From Sulfuritortus calidifontis (lineage in GTDB: Bacteria; Pseudomonadota; Gammaproteobacteria; Burkholderiales; Thiobacillaceae), in assembly GCF_003967275.1 (NCBI RefSeq), contig NZ_AP018721.1, positions 2,604,001-2,668,000 of the forward strand: a stretch of 64,000 nucleotides of DNA, given 5' to 3'. The notes beneath the pieces were generated by a model that did not search any database, had not been told where the DNA came from, and saw only the letters and a program-made list of their open reading frames with translations. Positions 17,336 to 26,734 of this stretch are shown one piece after another; the first letter of the stretch is position 1, and the number at the start of each line of letters is the position of its first letter. Both the position numbers and the translations under genes were made by a program.

Positions 17336-18100
17336 TCAGCCGCCGGCCTTTGCCGCCCAGATGAAGAACTCCCGGTTGCCGTCGCCGCCCAGAAGCGGGC
17401 TGTCGAAGAAATCGCGCACCGCAAGGCCCGCCGCCTGGGCCGCGGCCCGAATCCTGACCTCGACCCCGGCATAAAGCCTCGGGTCGCGCACGATGCCGCC
17501 CTTGCCCAGATTCTGCGGTCCCACCTCGAACTGCGGCTTGACCAGGGCCAGCACCTGGCCGCCTGGCTTGAGCAGCGCCGGGAAATTCGGCAGCAGCAGG
17601 GTGAGCGAGATGAAGGAGGCGTCGGCCACGATGAGATCGAAACCGGGGCGCGGGAAATGTTCGCCCAAAGCCGTGGGCGTCAGCGCCCTGGCATTGATGC
17701 CCTCCAAGCAGACGACGCGGCCGTCTGCGCGCAGCCTGGGATGCAACTGGCCGTGGCCGACCTCCACCCCCAGCACCCGGGCCGCGCCCGCCTGCAACAG
17801 ACAATCGGTGAAGCCGCCGGTGCTCTGGCCGACATCCAGGCAAATGCAGCCGCCGACAGCCAGCCCCGTGTGGGCCAAGGCGCCGGCCAGCTTGAGCCCG
17901 CCACGCGAGACATAACGCTCGGCCGCGTCGGGCAGAAGTTCAAGCTCGGCCGTCTCCGGCAGCTCCTGCGCCGGCTGCCTCACCGGCAGCCTTTCGCCGC
18001 CCCGGAAAAAGAACAGCCGCCCGGCCTCGATGGCGCGCCGGGCGGCGGTGCGGGATGCAGCGAGGCCGCGCGCGACGAGCAGCCGGTCGGCGCGCGGCAT
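17336..18100 (-). CDS. tlyA: TlyA-family rRNA 2'-O-methyltransferase/hemolysin-like protein
   Basis: 254 residues: an N-terminal S4 RNA-binding domain (about 1-60, 'RADRLLVARGLAASRTAARR') and an FtsJ-type Rossmann methyltransferase ('ICLDVGQSTGGFTDCLLQAG', 'DLIVADASFISL', 'ALVKPQFEVG'). Characterised members use SAM to methylate 16S/23S rRNA 2'-OH groups. It begins 7 bp after the ahcY stop, so it is very likely in the ahcY transcript and under its SAH riboswitch. That fits, because its by-product SAH is the AhcY substrate. Confidence 0.92.
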   Translation of the reverse strand: MPRADRLLVARGLAASRTAARRAIEAGRLFFFRGGERLPVRQPAQELPETAELELLPDAAERYVSRGGLKLAGALAHTGLAVGGCICLDVGQSTGGFTDCLLQAGAARVLGVEVGHGQLHPRLRADGRVVCLEGINARALTPTALGEHFPRPGFDLIVADASFISLTLLLPNFPALLKPGGQVLALVKPQFEVGPQNLGKGGIVRDPRLYAGVEVRIRAAAQAAGLAVRDFFDSPLLGGDGNREFFIWAAKAGG

Positions 18101-18107
18101 CGGCCGA

Positions 18108-19517
<1,410 letters not shown>

Positions 19518-19540
19518 TGCACACTCCTTAAACAAATGAA

Positions 19541-19610
19541 CGAGCGCCGTTACCTAAGTGATCCCGCCTGAGCCTGGCCCGATCGGGTTGCAGCGCTCCT
19601 CAGGCGGGAG
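19541..19610 (-). promoter_or_regulatory. SAH riboswitch
   Basis: The minus-strand leader of ahcY contains the conserved SAH-riboswitch blocks in order: CCGCCTGAGGAGCGCTGC, CCAGGCTCAGGCGG and AACGGCGCTC. The CCGCCTGAG arm pairs with CTCAGGCGG, and the GAGCGC of the first block can pair with GCGCTC of the last to form the pseudoknot. SAH riboswitches turn on ahcY when SAH accumulates. A GATAAAAT -10-like element lies immediately upstream (19615-19622). The Shine-Dalgarno of ahcY begins about 17 bases beyond. Confidence 0.92.
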
Positions 19611-19646
19611 GGGCATTTTATCCCAAAGCGCGGACCGGCCCCATCC

Positions 19647-20219
19647 TCAACCGCGCAGCTTGAGCGAGCGCGCCACGGCCTCGACCCGGCCCAGGTGCTT
19701 GTTGAAGTAATACAGCTTGGGCGCCCGGAAGGTCATCAGATACAGCTTGCCGTTGCGCACGGCGCCATAGGCGACACCCTTGAGCTCGACCTCGTCGCCC
19801 TTGCGCAGCAGGGTGAAATCGAAGCGGAAGCCATCGTTGCCCAGGAAGGCCGCCGGCGCCAGCTTGTCGAGCTTGAAGCTGTTGCCGCCTTCGCTCGCCA
19901 CCGTGCCGTAAAGCTCGACGATCTCATGCGGCGGCATGGCCGAGCGGAAGCGGGCCTGCTGCTTGTCCTGGCGGCCGGCCAGTTCGGCCAGCGGCTCGCC
20001 ATCGGCGACGCCGACATAGAACACCAGGCTGTCCAAGGTCAGGCCATCCGTCGTCCAGAGCTCGGATTTGCCGCTGCTGGGAAATTCGACGCGGTTCCAG
20101 GCACTGTCGAGTTTTGCCGTCAGCTGGTCCTTCACCGCCACCTCGCCGGGGCCCACCTTCGACACGTTGGCGCAAGACGCCAGCAACAGGGTCATACCCA
20201 ACAACAACAGCTTCTTCAC
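19647..20219 (-). CDS. lipoprotein of unknown function
   Basis: About 190 residues with a lipoprotein signal: 'VKKLLLLGMTLLLASC', lipobox LASC. The remainder looks like a small beta-rich periplasmic domain ('SELWTTDGLTLDSLVFYVGV', 'KLYLMTFRAPKLYYF'). I do not recognise the family. GTG 20219 is preferred to TTG 20225 because GGAGG then sits 9 bases upstream. It starts 2 bp after the stop of the M48 protease, so the two are one operon and probably share an envelope task. Confidence 0.72.
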   Translation of the reverse strand: MKKLLLLGMTLLLASCANVSKVGPGEVAVKDQLTAKLDSAWNRVEFPSSGKSELWTTDGLTLDSLVFYVGVADGEPLAELAGRQDKQQARFRSAMPPHEIVELYGTVASEGGNSFKLDKLAPAAFLGNDGFRFDFTLLRKGDEVELKGVAYGAVRNGKLYLMTFRAPKLYYFNKHLGRVEAVARSLKLRG

Positions 20220-20221
20220 GA

Positions 20222-21403
20222 TCAAACTCCTCCCTTGAGATACATCTGGACCATTTCGGCATCGGCCGCAGTCGGCTTGACGGCAAGATAGCGCTGAAAC
20301 GCCTTCTGTGCGGCATCGCGCTCGCCCGTTTGCTGGTAGAGCATGCCCATGGAACGGTAAACCTCGGCCGGCGCATTGGCCTGTTTGGCGGCCGTCTGAT
20401 AGGCATCGAGCGCGAGCTGGCGGTCGCCCTCGGCGGCACGCAGGCGGTAGGCCTCGCCCAGGAAATAATGCAGTTCGCCGTCCTTCGGCGCCTCTTCGAC
20501 CATGCGCTGGAACAAGGCCAGGGTCTCGCCCGACTTCCGGCGCTTGAGTTCATCCTCCAGCAGCCCCCAACGATGCGGCCCCAGGGCAGCCCGATAGGCC
20601 GCCTCGCCGGTCTCGGTCTTGGCCGAGCTGATCTGCGCAGCCCGCTCCACCAAGGCCTGCTGGCGCTCCTCGGCCGGCGGATGCGAGGCGAAAAGGACAC
20701 TGCGCGAACCGGCATCGCCGGTCCAATCCTGCTCGGCCTTGATCTCCTCCAGCAACTGGGCCCAGACCTTGGACGCCTCGATCGGCTGGTAGCCGGCGCG
20801 CGCCATCAATTCCAGGCCGATGCGATCGGCCTCGCGCTCGTGTTCCCGCTCATAGGCAAACATCCCCGCAGTCAGCGCCAGCTGGGCCAAAGGTGCCGCA
20901 CCCCCCGCCCCGGCCGCGCTCAGGGCAATGCCGAGGAATTGACCGAAGGCAGAGCGGCTTTTGACATCGCGCAGACGATCGAGCGAGTGGCGCGCCAGGT
21001 AATGACCGATCTCATGGCCCAATACGGCCGCCAGCTGGGCTTCGTTCGCCATGCGCAACAACAAACCGGTCCAGACCTGCATCATGCCGTTCGGCGCCAT
21101 GCTGGCATTGAAAAAAGGCGTGCGCACGATATAGACCCGCATGTCCGGGCAATGATCGCCGGCCAGGCGGCAGGCGATACGGCTGACATAGTCGTTGAGC
21201 GCCTGGTCGCGCACCAGGAACAGGCTGCGGCGCAGCTTGGCTTCCTCGCGGTCCAGCATCGCCCAGAGACCGCCCTCGTCGGTGCCGGTCTCCGGCCGCT
21301 GCAGGCGTGGCGGCATCAGCCAGGAATCGGCCTCGGCCAGCTGCGGCAAGGCGCCCAACAGGCCGCAGCAACCGCAGCCCGCAAGGAATTGCCTGCGGTC
21401 CAT
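20222..21403 (-). CDS. M48-family metalloprotease with TPR tail, exported
   Basis: 393 residues. The N-terminus 'MDRRQFLAGCGCCGLLGAL' is a Tat-like/lipoprotein-like export signal. The zinc protease motif HExxH is present in 'VLGHEIGHYLARHS' (about residue 135), with the third ligand probably in 'YEREHEREADRIG'. The C-terminal third has TPR-like repeats ('GELHYFLGEAYRLRAAEG', 'AEVYRSMGMLYQQTGERDAA'). This resembles the BepA/YfgC/LoiP group of periplasmic proteases that police outer-membrane assembly. ATG 21403 was chosen because the upstream extension is antisense-like and lacks an export signal. Confidence 0.85.
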   Translation of the reverse strand: MDRRQFLAGCGCCGLLGALPQLAEADSWLMPPRLQRPETGTDEGGLWAMLDREEAKLRRSLFLVRDQALNDYVSRIACRLAGDHCPDMRVYIVRTPFFNASMAPNGMMQVWTGLLLRMANEAQLAAVLGHEIGHYLARHSLDRLRDVKSRSAFGQFLGIALSAAGAGGAAPLAQLALTAGMFAYEREHEREADRIGLELMARAGYQPIEASKVWAQLLEEIKAEQDWTGDAGSRSVLFASHPPAEERQQALVERAAQISSAKTETGEAAYRAALGPHRWGLLEDELKRRKSGETLALFQRMVEEAPKDGELHYFLGEAYRLRAAEGDRQLALDAYQTAAKQANAPAEVYRSMGMLYQQTGERDAAQKAFQRYLAVKPTAADAEMVQMYLKGGV

Positions 21404-21405
21404 GA

Positions 21406-22098
21406 TCAGCCGGGGAAGCTTTGCAGGAGGGCGTCGAGCGACTCTTTGGCGTTGCCCGGTTCGCGCAGATCGCCATAGCCACGGATCAGGCGGTTGAACC
21501 AGACGACATCGCCCGTGTTCAAGTCGACCAGCGAGGCATACCCGACCTGAACCCCTGCCGTGAGGCCGACGCCGAACAGGGCGGCGACCACAATGGCGGC
21601 CTTGCGCTCGTTGCTGGCGTAGCTGTCTCGGATGAAGGTGAACAGGGCATAGTCGGCGCCGGTCTTCTGCTTGATCAGCGACACTTCGGGGCCCAGGGTC
21701 CACTCCAGCCGGCCTTCCTTGGTCGGCAGTTTGAACGGCCCCAGATGGTGGATATTGATGGCGGCACCGACCGCGCCGTGCAGGCGGTTGAATTCGTCGA
21801 TGGTCAGATCCGGTTCGCCCATAAAGTCATTGAAGGCGGCGCCGTTCTGGGTCGACCGATTGCGAATCGCGGCCTTGAGGTTGTCCAGGGCTTGAATGGT
21901 CCACTCCGCCTGCGGCTCGAGGACGCCACCGGCGCTCATGGAAAACAGCTCGACGTCCATCGGCATGACCACCACCTTGGCTCCAGCCGGCAAGGCCGTG
22001 AAACCTTGAGCAAGTCTTTCGTTGGCGCCAGCCGTAACGGCGAAGGAGAAAAACAGCCAGGCTGCAAACAGGGCCCGCAGGATGGATTGCAGTCGCAT
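21406..22098 (-). CDS. secreted protein of unknown function
   Basis: 230 residues with a Sec signal peptide ('AWLFFSFAVTAGANERLA'). A glycine/alanine-rich hydrophobic stretch near residue 165 ('IVVAALFGVGLTAGVQVGYAS') is followed by 'LVDLNTGDVVWFNRL'. That ending resembles envelope proteins predicted to report on or process outer-membrane components, but I do not recognise the family. It is the first gene of the operon with the M48 protease, separated by 2 bp, and very likely its functional partner. Confidence 0.7.
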   Translation of the reverse strand: MRLQSILRALFAAWLFFSFAVTAGANERLAQGFTALPAGAKVVVMPMDVELFSMSAGGVLEPQAEWTIQALDNLKAAIRNRSTQNGAAFNDFMGEPDLTIDEFNRLHGAVGAAINIHHLGPFKLPTKEGRLEWTLGPEVSLIKQKTGADYALFTFIRDSYASNERKAAIVVAALFGVGLTAGVQVGYASLVDLNTGDVVWFNRLIRGYGDLREPGNAKESLDALLQSFPG

Positions 22099-22198
22099 GA
22101 TCTCTACTCCCTTTTTCTATGTTCAGCCCACAGACAACGGGCTTGAATTTATTGCACCCCCAGGTGCTTGTCCAGACCGCCACCCCGCCCTGAAACGG

Positions 22199-22548
22199 GA
22201 TGGCAGCCGGATTACAAGCCGATGTCGGCCTTATCGGTATTTGCTACAGCCGCCCGCTCCGGCGGGCTTACAGCCCGGCGTCGGCCTTCAGGGCCGCTGC
22301 TTTATCGGCATTTTGTCTCCGGCCGGCGCTACGCGCCTTAACATCGGCTATGCCGATGTTCACCCTAAAGGGGACAAGAGCCTTCGACGAAACACCGATA
22401 AACGCCTGTGGCGCGGGCTTACAGCCCGGCGTCGGCCCGCAGGGCCGCCGCTTTAACTAGCGTTTTGGCTTCGGCCGCACCTTCGGTGCTTAACTTGCTG
22501 CGCAAGTTAGCCTACGCCGAAATACGGACAAAGGCCCATGGCCGGGCC
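22199..22548 (-). repeat. degenerate tandem copies of the metK 3' end with hairpin cassettes
   Basis: This region fills most of the 450-bp gap downstream of metK. Reading the minus strand, three degenerate copies of the last metK codons recur, each ending in TAA. The copy with stop at 22419-22421 reads [11 protein letters not shown]. The one at 22268-22270 reads DKAAALKADAGL. A short one at 22212-22214 reads TDKADIGL. metK itself ends [12 protein letters not shown] (stop 22549-22551). Between them are two hairpin cassettes of the same layout but different stems (22469-22508 and 22317-22360). A 13-bp inverted repeat pairs the metK end (ATACGGACAAAG) with CTTTGTCCGTAT just downstream. No other gene was found here. 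Confidence 0.75.
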
Positions 22549-23742
22549 TTACAGGCCCGCATCCGCGCGCAGCGCGGCTGCTTTGTCCGTATTTTCCCAG
22601 GTGAACTCCGGCTCGTCGCGGCCGAAGTGGCCGTAGGCGGCGGTCTTCTGGTAGATCGGGCGCAGCAGGTCGAGCATCTTGACGATGCCCTTGGGCCGCA
22701 GGTCGAAGTGGCGCAGGACCAGCTCGGTCAGGCGCTCATCGCTCACCTTGCCGGTGCCATAGGTCTCGACCATGACGCTGGTCGGCTTGGCCACACCGAT
22801 GGCATACGACACCTGGACCAGGCACTTGCTGGCCAAACCGGCGGCGACGATGTTCTTGGCGACATAACGGCCGGCGTAGGCGGCCGAGCGGTCGACCTTG
22901 GACGGGTCCTTGCCGGAAAAGGCGCCGCCGCCGTGGGGGGCGGCACCGCCGTAGGTGTCGACGATGATCTTGCGCCCGGTCAGGCCGGCGTCGCCGTGCG
23001 GGCCGCCGATCTCGAAGCAGCCGGTCGGGTTGACCAGGTAGTTGATCTTGCCCTTGATCAGCTCCTTGGGCAGCACGGGCTGGATGATGTCCTCGATGAT
23101 GGCGTCGATGGCGGCCTGCTTCATCCGGCGCTTGCCGATCTCGCCTTCGGCCATCTCCGGCGTGTGCTGGGTGGACAGCACCACAGTGTCGATGCTGTGC
23201 GGCTTGCCGTCGACATATTTCAGCGTGACCTGGGACTTGGCGTCCGGGCGCAGCCAGGGCAGGCGGCCGTCCTTGCGCAGCATGGCCTGGCGCTCGACCA
23301 GGCGGTGGGCCAGCCAGATCGGCATGGGCATCAGCTGCGGGGTCTCGTCGCAGGCGAAGCCGAACATCAGGCCCTGGTCGCCGGCGCCCTGGTCCAGGTT
23401 GTCGTCATAGGCGGCGTTCACGCCCTGGGCGATGTCGGCGCTCTGCTGGCCATAGCAGACATGGACCGAGCAGCCGTCGGCGTCGAAGCGCAGGCTGGGG
23501 TCGGCATAGCCGATCTGGCGAATGGTCTCGCGCGCGACGCGGGCGTAGTCGACTTTGGCATTGGTCGTGATCTCGCCGGCCATCATGACCAGGCCGGTGG
23601 TCACCAGGGTCTCGGCGGCGATGCGCGAATGCGGGTCCTGCGCCAGGATGGCATCGACCACGGCGTCGGAGATCTGGTCGGCGACCTTGTCCGGATGGCC
23701 TTCGGAGACGGATTCCGAGGTGAAGAAATACTCTTTGCTCAT
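22549..23742 (-). CDS. metK: S-adenosylmethionine synthetase
   Basis: Makes SAM from methionine and ATP; a cytoplasmic tetramer with Mg2+ and K+. 397 residues. Signatures: '[18 protein letters not shown]' (about 11-28), '[16 protein letters not shown]' (ATP/Met site), and the P-loop-like '[20 protein letters not shown]' (about 265-284). The start '[16 protein letters not shown]' at ATG 23742 has CAGGAG upstream. The last 12 codons are repeated downstream of the stop. It is divergent from lpxL, with a good sigma70 promoter and a ~149-nt leader. Confidence 0.97.
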   Translation of the reverse strand: MSKEYFFTSESVSEGHPDKVADQISDAVVDAILAQDPHSRIAAETLVTTGLVMMAGEITTNAKVDYARVARETIRQIGYADPSLRFDADGCSVHVCYGQQSADIAQGVNAAYDDNLDQGAGDQGLMFGFACDETPQLMPMPIWLAHRLVERQAMLRKDGRLPWLRPDAKSQVTLKYVDGKPHSIDTVVLSTQHTPEMAEGEIGKRRMKQAAIDAIIEDIIQPVLPKELIKGKINYLVNPTGCFEIGGPHGDAGLTGRKIIVDTYGGAAPHGGGAFSGKDPSKVDRSAAYAGRYVAKNIVAAGLASKCLVQVSYAIGVAKPTSVMVETYGTGKVSDERLTELVLRHFDLRPKGIVKMLDLLRPIYQKTAAYGHFGRDEPEFTWENTDKAAALRADAGL

Positions 23743-23891
23743 TGAATGCTCCTGTTGCTTCCCCATTCTCTTCGGCGTGGCCGCCTCCGGGGATCAGGAG
23801 CGGGACGCTTTAGCTGGTTTTCTATCCCGCCCGCAATTTGTCTCTCTGCATCGCTGCAATTAACTCGGCGGCTCGTCTGTCACCAGACGTA
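23743..23891 (-). ncRNA. candidate structured 5' leader of metK
   Basis: From the predicted transcription start (~23891) to the metK ATG are about 149 nt with several possible helices. These are hairpin GTCTG-GTGA-CAGAC (23875-23888), a 6-bp helix between GCCGCC (23872-23867) and GGCGGC (23785-23780) that would close a multi-branch loop, and a GCGGG...CCCGC pairing inside it. It does not match the SAM-I, SAM-II or SAH consensus I know. A methionine- or SAM-responsive leader is plausible by position only. Confidence 0.4.
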
Positions 23892-23897
23892 GGGCGC

Positions 23898-23926
23898 ATG
23901 CTAGCCTTGCGCGCTTTATTGGTCAA
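23898..23926 (-). promoter_or_regulatory. sigma70 promoter of metK
   Basis: Minus strand: -35 TTGACC (23926-23921), a 17-bp spacer, -10 TAGCAT (23903-23898). Both hexamers are close to consensus with optimal spacing. The predicted start of transcription is near 23891. Confidence 0.7.
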
Positions 23927-23956
23927 TCCGGCCCGCACTTAAGTAATAATCCCCTC

Positions 23957-24811
23957 ATGCGAGTGTTATTAAGGCTTTTCGCCTGGCTGCCCCTGCCGCT
24001 GACCCATGCCCTGGGCGCCGGGCTGGGTCGCCTGGTTCTGCTGCTGCGGCCTCGGCTGGGTCACGACATGGCGCTCAACCTGGGCCAGGCCGGGCTCAAC
24101 ACGGCCGGCCTGCGCGGCCGGGCCGCGGCCGAGCTGGGCAAGGGCGTGCTCGAGCTGCTGCCGATCTGGCTGCGGCCCTTGGGCCGCGCCCTCAGGCTGG
24201 TGCGCGAATGCCAGGGCTGGCAGCACGTCGAGGCCGCCGTGGCCCGGGGCCGCGGCGTGGTCCTGCTCTGCCCCCACCTGGGCAGCCAGGAATTGGCCGG
24301 GCTGTATTTCGCGCCCCATTTCCCGGTCACCGCCCTCTACCGCCGGCCGCGCCAGGACTGGTTCCACGAGCTGATGCTGGCCGGGCGCCAGCGCGGCCGG
24401 CTCACCACGGTGGAACCGGGCACCCGGGGCGTGCGCGCCATGCTCAAGGCACTCAAGCGCAACGAGTTCGTCTTCATCCTGCCCGACCAGACCGCGAGCA
24501 AGGGCGACGGCGCCTGGCTGCCCTTCTTCGGCCGCCCTGCCTACATGCCGCTCTTGCCCTACCGCCTGATCGAGGCCTCCGGCGCCACGCCGCTCCTGGT
24601 CTATGCCGAGCGTTTGTCCTTCGGCCGCGGCTTTCGCCTGCACATCGAACCGTTGGATCTGCCGGCCGAGCCGGCGCAGGCTGGGGCCGAGGTCAACCGC
24701 CGGATCGAGGCGGCGGTGCGCCGCCACCCCGCGCAATATCTGTGGAACTACCGCATCTATCGCTACCGGGCCGACTTCATGCCGCCACCGCCCGAGGCCG
24801 AGCCGGCATGA
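23957..24811 (+). CDS. lpxL: LpxL/HtrB-type lipid A acyltransferase
   Basis: Inner-membrane enzyme that adds a secondary acyl chain to lipid A. 284 residues with an N-terminal hydrophobic anchor ('LLRLFAWLPLPLTHALGAGL'). The catalytic H-x4-E motif is intact in 'LLCPHLGSQELAG' (about residue 96), followed by 'LYRRPRQDWFHELM', 'FVFILPDQTASKGDG' and 'WNYRIYR'. It overlaps the second acyltransferase gene by ATGA. The promoter region is shared divergently with metK. Confidence 0.92.
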   Translation: MRVLLRLFAWLPLPLTHALGAGLGRLVLLLRPRLGHDMALNLGQAGLNTAGLRGRAAAELGKGVLELLPIWLRPLGRALRLVRECQGWQHVEAAVARGRGVVLLCPHLGSQELAGLYFAPHFPVTALYRRPRQDWFHELMLAGRQRGRLTTVEPGTRGVRAMLKALKRNEFVFILPDQTASKGDGAWLPFFGRPAYMPLLPYRLIEASGATPLLVYAERLSFGRGFRLHIEPLDLPAEPAQAGAEVNRRIEAAVRRHPAQYLWNYRIYRYRADFMPPPPEAEPA

Positions 24812-25680
24812 TCACCCGCCTGGGCCTGGCCCTGCTCTGGCTGCTGTACCAGCTGCTCGGCGCCCGCGCCCTGGGTCGGCTGGGTGGCGCCCTGGGCGGC
24901 CTCATCTACCGTCTGCCCAACCGCCGCCGGCGGGTGGGCGAAACCAACCTGCGCCTGTGCTTCCCCGAGCAGACCGAGGCCGAGCGCGCCGCCCTGCTCA
25001 AGGCGCACTACCGCGCATTCTTCCGCGCCACCCTGCAGGAGGCGGTGTCCTGGTGGGGCTCGAAGGAACAGGTCGAGGCGCTCACCCGGATCGAGGGCTT
25101 CGAGCACATCGCGCCGCACATCGGCCGGCCGCTGATCATCCTGGCGCCGCACTTCATCGGCCTCAACCTCGCCGCCGTGCGGCTGTCCATCGTCCACTCG
25201 CCCACGGTCTCGATCTACGCCAAGATTCGCAATCCGCAGATCGCCCAACTGATGCAGCGCGCCCGCAGCCGCTTCGGGCCGATCGAGCTGTACGACAAGC
25301 GCGAGGGGGTGAAGCCGGTACTGCGCGCGATCCGACGCGGCCTGCCGTTCTACTACCTGCCCGATCTCGACCACGGCCGGCGCGACGCCGTGTTCGCCCC
25401 CTTCTTCGGCGTGCCCGCCGCCACCCTGACCGGCCTGTCGCGCATCGCCGCCTTGACCGGCGCCGTGGTGGTGCCCTGCATCGCCGAGCAGACCGCCGAG
25501 GGCTATGTCGCCCGCTTCTACCCGGCCTGGGACAACTTTCCCACCGGCGATGTCGAGGCCGACGTGCGCCGGATGAACGCCTTCATCGAAGACCGCGTGC
25601 GCGAGCGGCCCGAGCAGTATTTCTGGCTGCACCAGCGGTTCAAGACCCGGCCCGAGGGCGAGGCGCGCTTATATGATTGA
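24808..25680 (+). CDS. second LpxL/HtrB-family acyltransferase, catalytic acid replaced
   Basis: 290 residues, a paralogue of the preceding gene with an N-terminal membrane anchor and the LPLAT fold ('LPNRRRRVGETNLRLCFP', 'YYLPDLDHGRRDAVFAPFFG', 'YFWLHQRFKTRPEGE'). The catalytic motif reads 'APHFIGLNLAAV', i.e. H-x4-N rather than H-x4-D/E. Other family features are kept. Either Asn is tolerated, a nearby acid substitutes, or the enzyme is impaired. It starts inside the end of lpxL (ATGA), and its own end overlaps the GNAT gene by 8 bp. Confidence 0.85.
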   Translation: MITRLGLALLWLLYQLLGARALGRLGGALGGLIYRLPNRRRRVGETNLRLCFPEQTEAERAALLKAHYRAFFRATLQEAVSWWGSKEQVEALTRIEGFEHIAPHIGRPLIILAPHFIGLNLAAVRLSIVHSPTVSIYAKIRNPQIAQLMQRARSRFGPIELYDKREGVKPVLRAIRRGLPFYYLPDLDHGRRDAVFAPFFGVPAATLTGLSRIAALTGAVVVPCIAEQTAEGYVARFYPAWDNFPTGDVEADVRRMNAFIEDRVRERPEQYFWLHQRFKTRPEGEARLYD

Positions 25681-26182
25681 AGAGATCGCCGTCGCCCCCC
25701 TGGCCCTGGACGAGGCCGAGGCCGTGGCCGAGCTCGCCCGCCTGATCTGGCATGCCCACTATCCCGGCATCATCAGCGTCGAGCAGATCGACTACATGCT
25801 GCGTGAGCGCTACAAACCCGGCCTGATCCGGCAGACTTTGGCGCGCGGCGACCGCTGGCTGGTGGCCCGCGCCGGCGATGTGTTGCTCGGCTTCGCCCAC
25901 GGCTACGCCCTGATGGACGGCGACTACAAGCTGGACAAGTTGTATGTGCATCCGGACTATCAACGCCACGGCATCGGCCACCTGCTGATGGACCTGATGG
26001 CCGAGCACGCCCACCGCCACGGCTCGCGCCGCCTGGTGCTGCGGGTGAACCGGCACAACGCCAAGGCCATCGCGGCCTATCGCAAATACGGCTTCGAGGT
26101 GCTGGTGCCCATCGTCGAAGATATCGGTAGCGGATATGTCATGGACGACTACGTGATGACCAAGAACCTGGAGACCGCATGA
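25673..26182 (+). CDS. GNAT-family N-acetyltransferase
   Basis: 169 residues. The acetyl-CoA-binding motif A is 'LYVHPDYQRHGIGHLLMDLM' (Q/R-x2-G-x-G/A as QRHGIG), with motif B near 'NRHNAKAIAAYRKYGFEV'. The substrate is unknown. It overlaps the upstream acyltransferase and probably belongs to the same transcript. Confidence 0.85.
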   Translation: MIEEIAVAPLALDEAEAVAELARLIWHAHYPGIISVEQIDYMLRERYKPGLIRQTLARGDRWLVARAGDVLLGFAHGYALMDGDYKLDKLYVHPDYQRHGIGHLLMDLMAEHAHRHGSRRLVLRVNRHNAKAIAAYRKYGFEVLVPIVEDIGSGYVMDDYVMTKNLETA

Positions 26183-26204
26183 GTGCCTCTACAGGCTGCC
26201 CCTC

Positions 26205-26275
26205 ATCCCCCTCCCTTCTCCCGGAGGGAGAAGGGAGAATAACCCTCCCCCTCCGGGGGAGGGCAGGGTGAGGGA
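26205..26275. repeat. GC-rich palindromic intergenic repeat
   Basis: Two adjoining palindromes: CTCCCTTCTCC...GGAGAAGGGAG and CCTCCCCCTCCGGGGGAGGG. Related C-rich palindromes occur at 28257-28368, 30527-30560 and 33701-33903, so this is a dispersed family in this genome. It fills most of the gap before the CoA-binding-protein gene. Confidence 0.7.
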
Positions 26276-26317
26276 AATCGGCTTACCCAATAACCAAACG
26301 CATATCGAGATTTACCA

Positions 26318-26734
26318 ATGACCTTTCCAAACCCCACCGACGACGAACTGCGCGCCCTGCTCAAAGGGGTGAAGACCATCGCCGTGGTCGGCCTGTCGCC
26401 CAAGCCGGGCCGGCCGAGCCATACGGTAGCCCGCGCCCTGCAGGGCTTCGGCTACCGCATCATCCCGGTGCGGCCGGCGGTGGACAGCGTGCTGGGCGAG
26501 AAGGCCTATGCCTCGCTGGCCGAGGTGCCGGATACGATCGACCTGGTCGATGTCTTCCGCGCCGCCGAGCACATCCCCGCTGTCGTGGCGGAATGCCTCG
26601 CGCTAAACTTGCCTGCGATATGGATACAGGAAGGCATCGTCCATGAGGCGGCGGCGGAAAAGGCCCGCGCCGCCGGCATGACGGTGGTGATGGATCGCTG
26701 CATCCTCAAGGACTACGTCGCGCTGTTCACATGA
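26318..26734 (+). CDS. CoA-binding domain protein, YccU-like
   Basis: 138 residues, a single CoA_binding_2 Rossmann domain ('[20 protein letters not shown]', '[11 protein letters not shown]', '[13 protein letters not shown]', '[11 protein letters not shown]'). The family binds CoA or acyl-CoA; its biological role is unclear. The stop overlaps the dapF start by 4 bp. Confidence 0.88.
   Translation: MTFPNPTDDELRALLKGVKTIAVVGLSPKPGRPSHTVARALQGFGYRIIPVRPAVDSVLGEKAYASLAEVPDTIDLVDVFRAAEHIPAVVAECLALNLPAIWIQEGIVHEAAAEKARAAGMTVVMDRCILKDYVALFT

Noticed and set aside
22408-22530. Integron attC-like sites (GTTAAGC, GCTAAC motifs) in the metK downstream region
   Set aside because: The R'' core does not fit well, there is no integrase, and the repeats are explained better as copies of the metK end plus hairpins.
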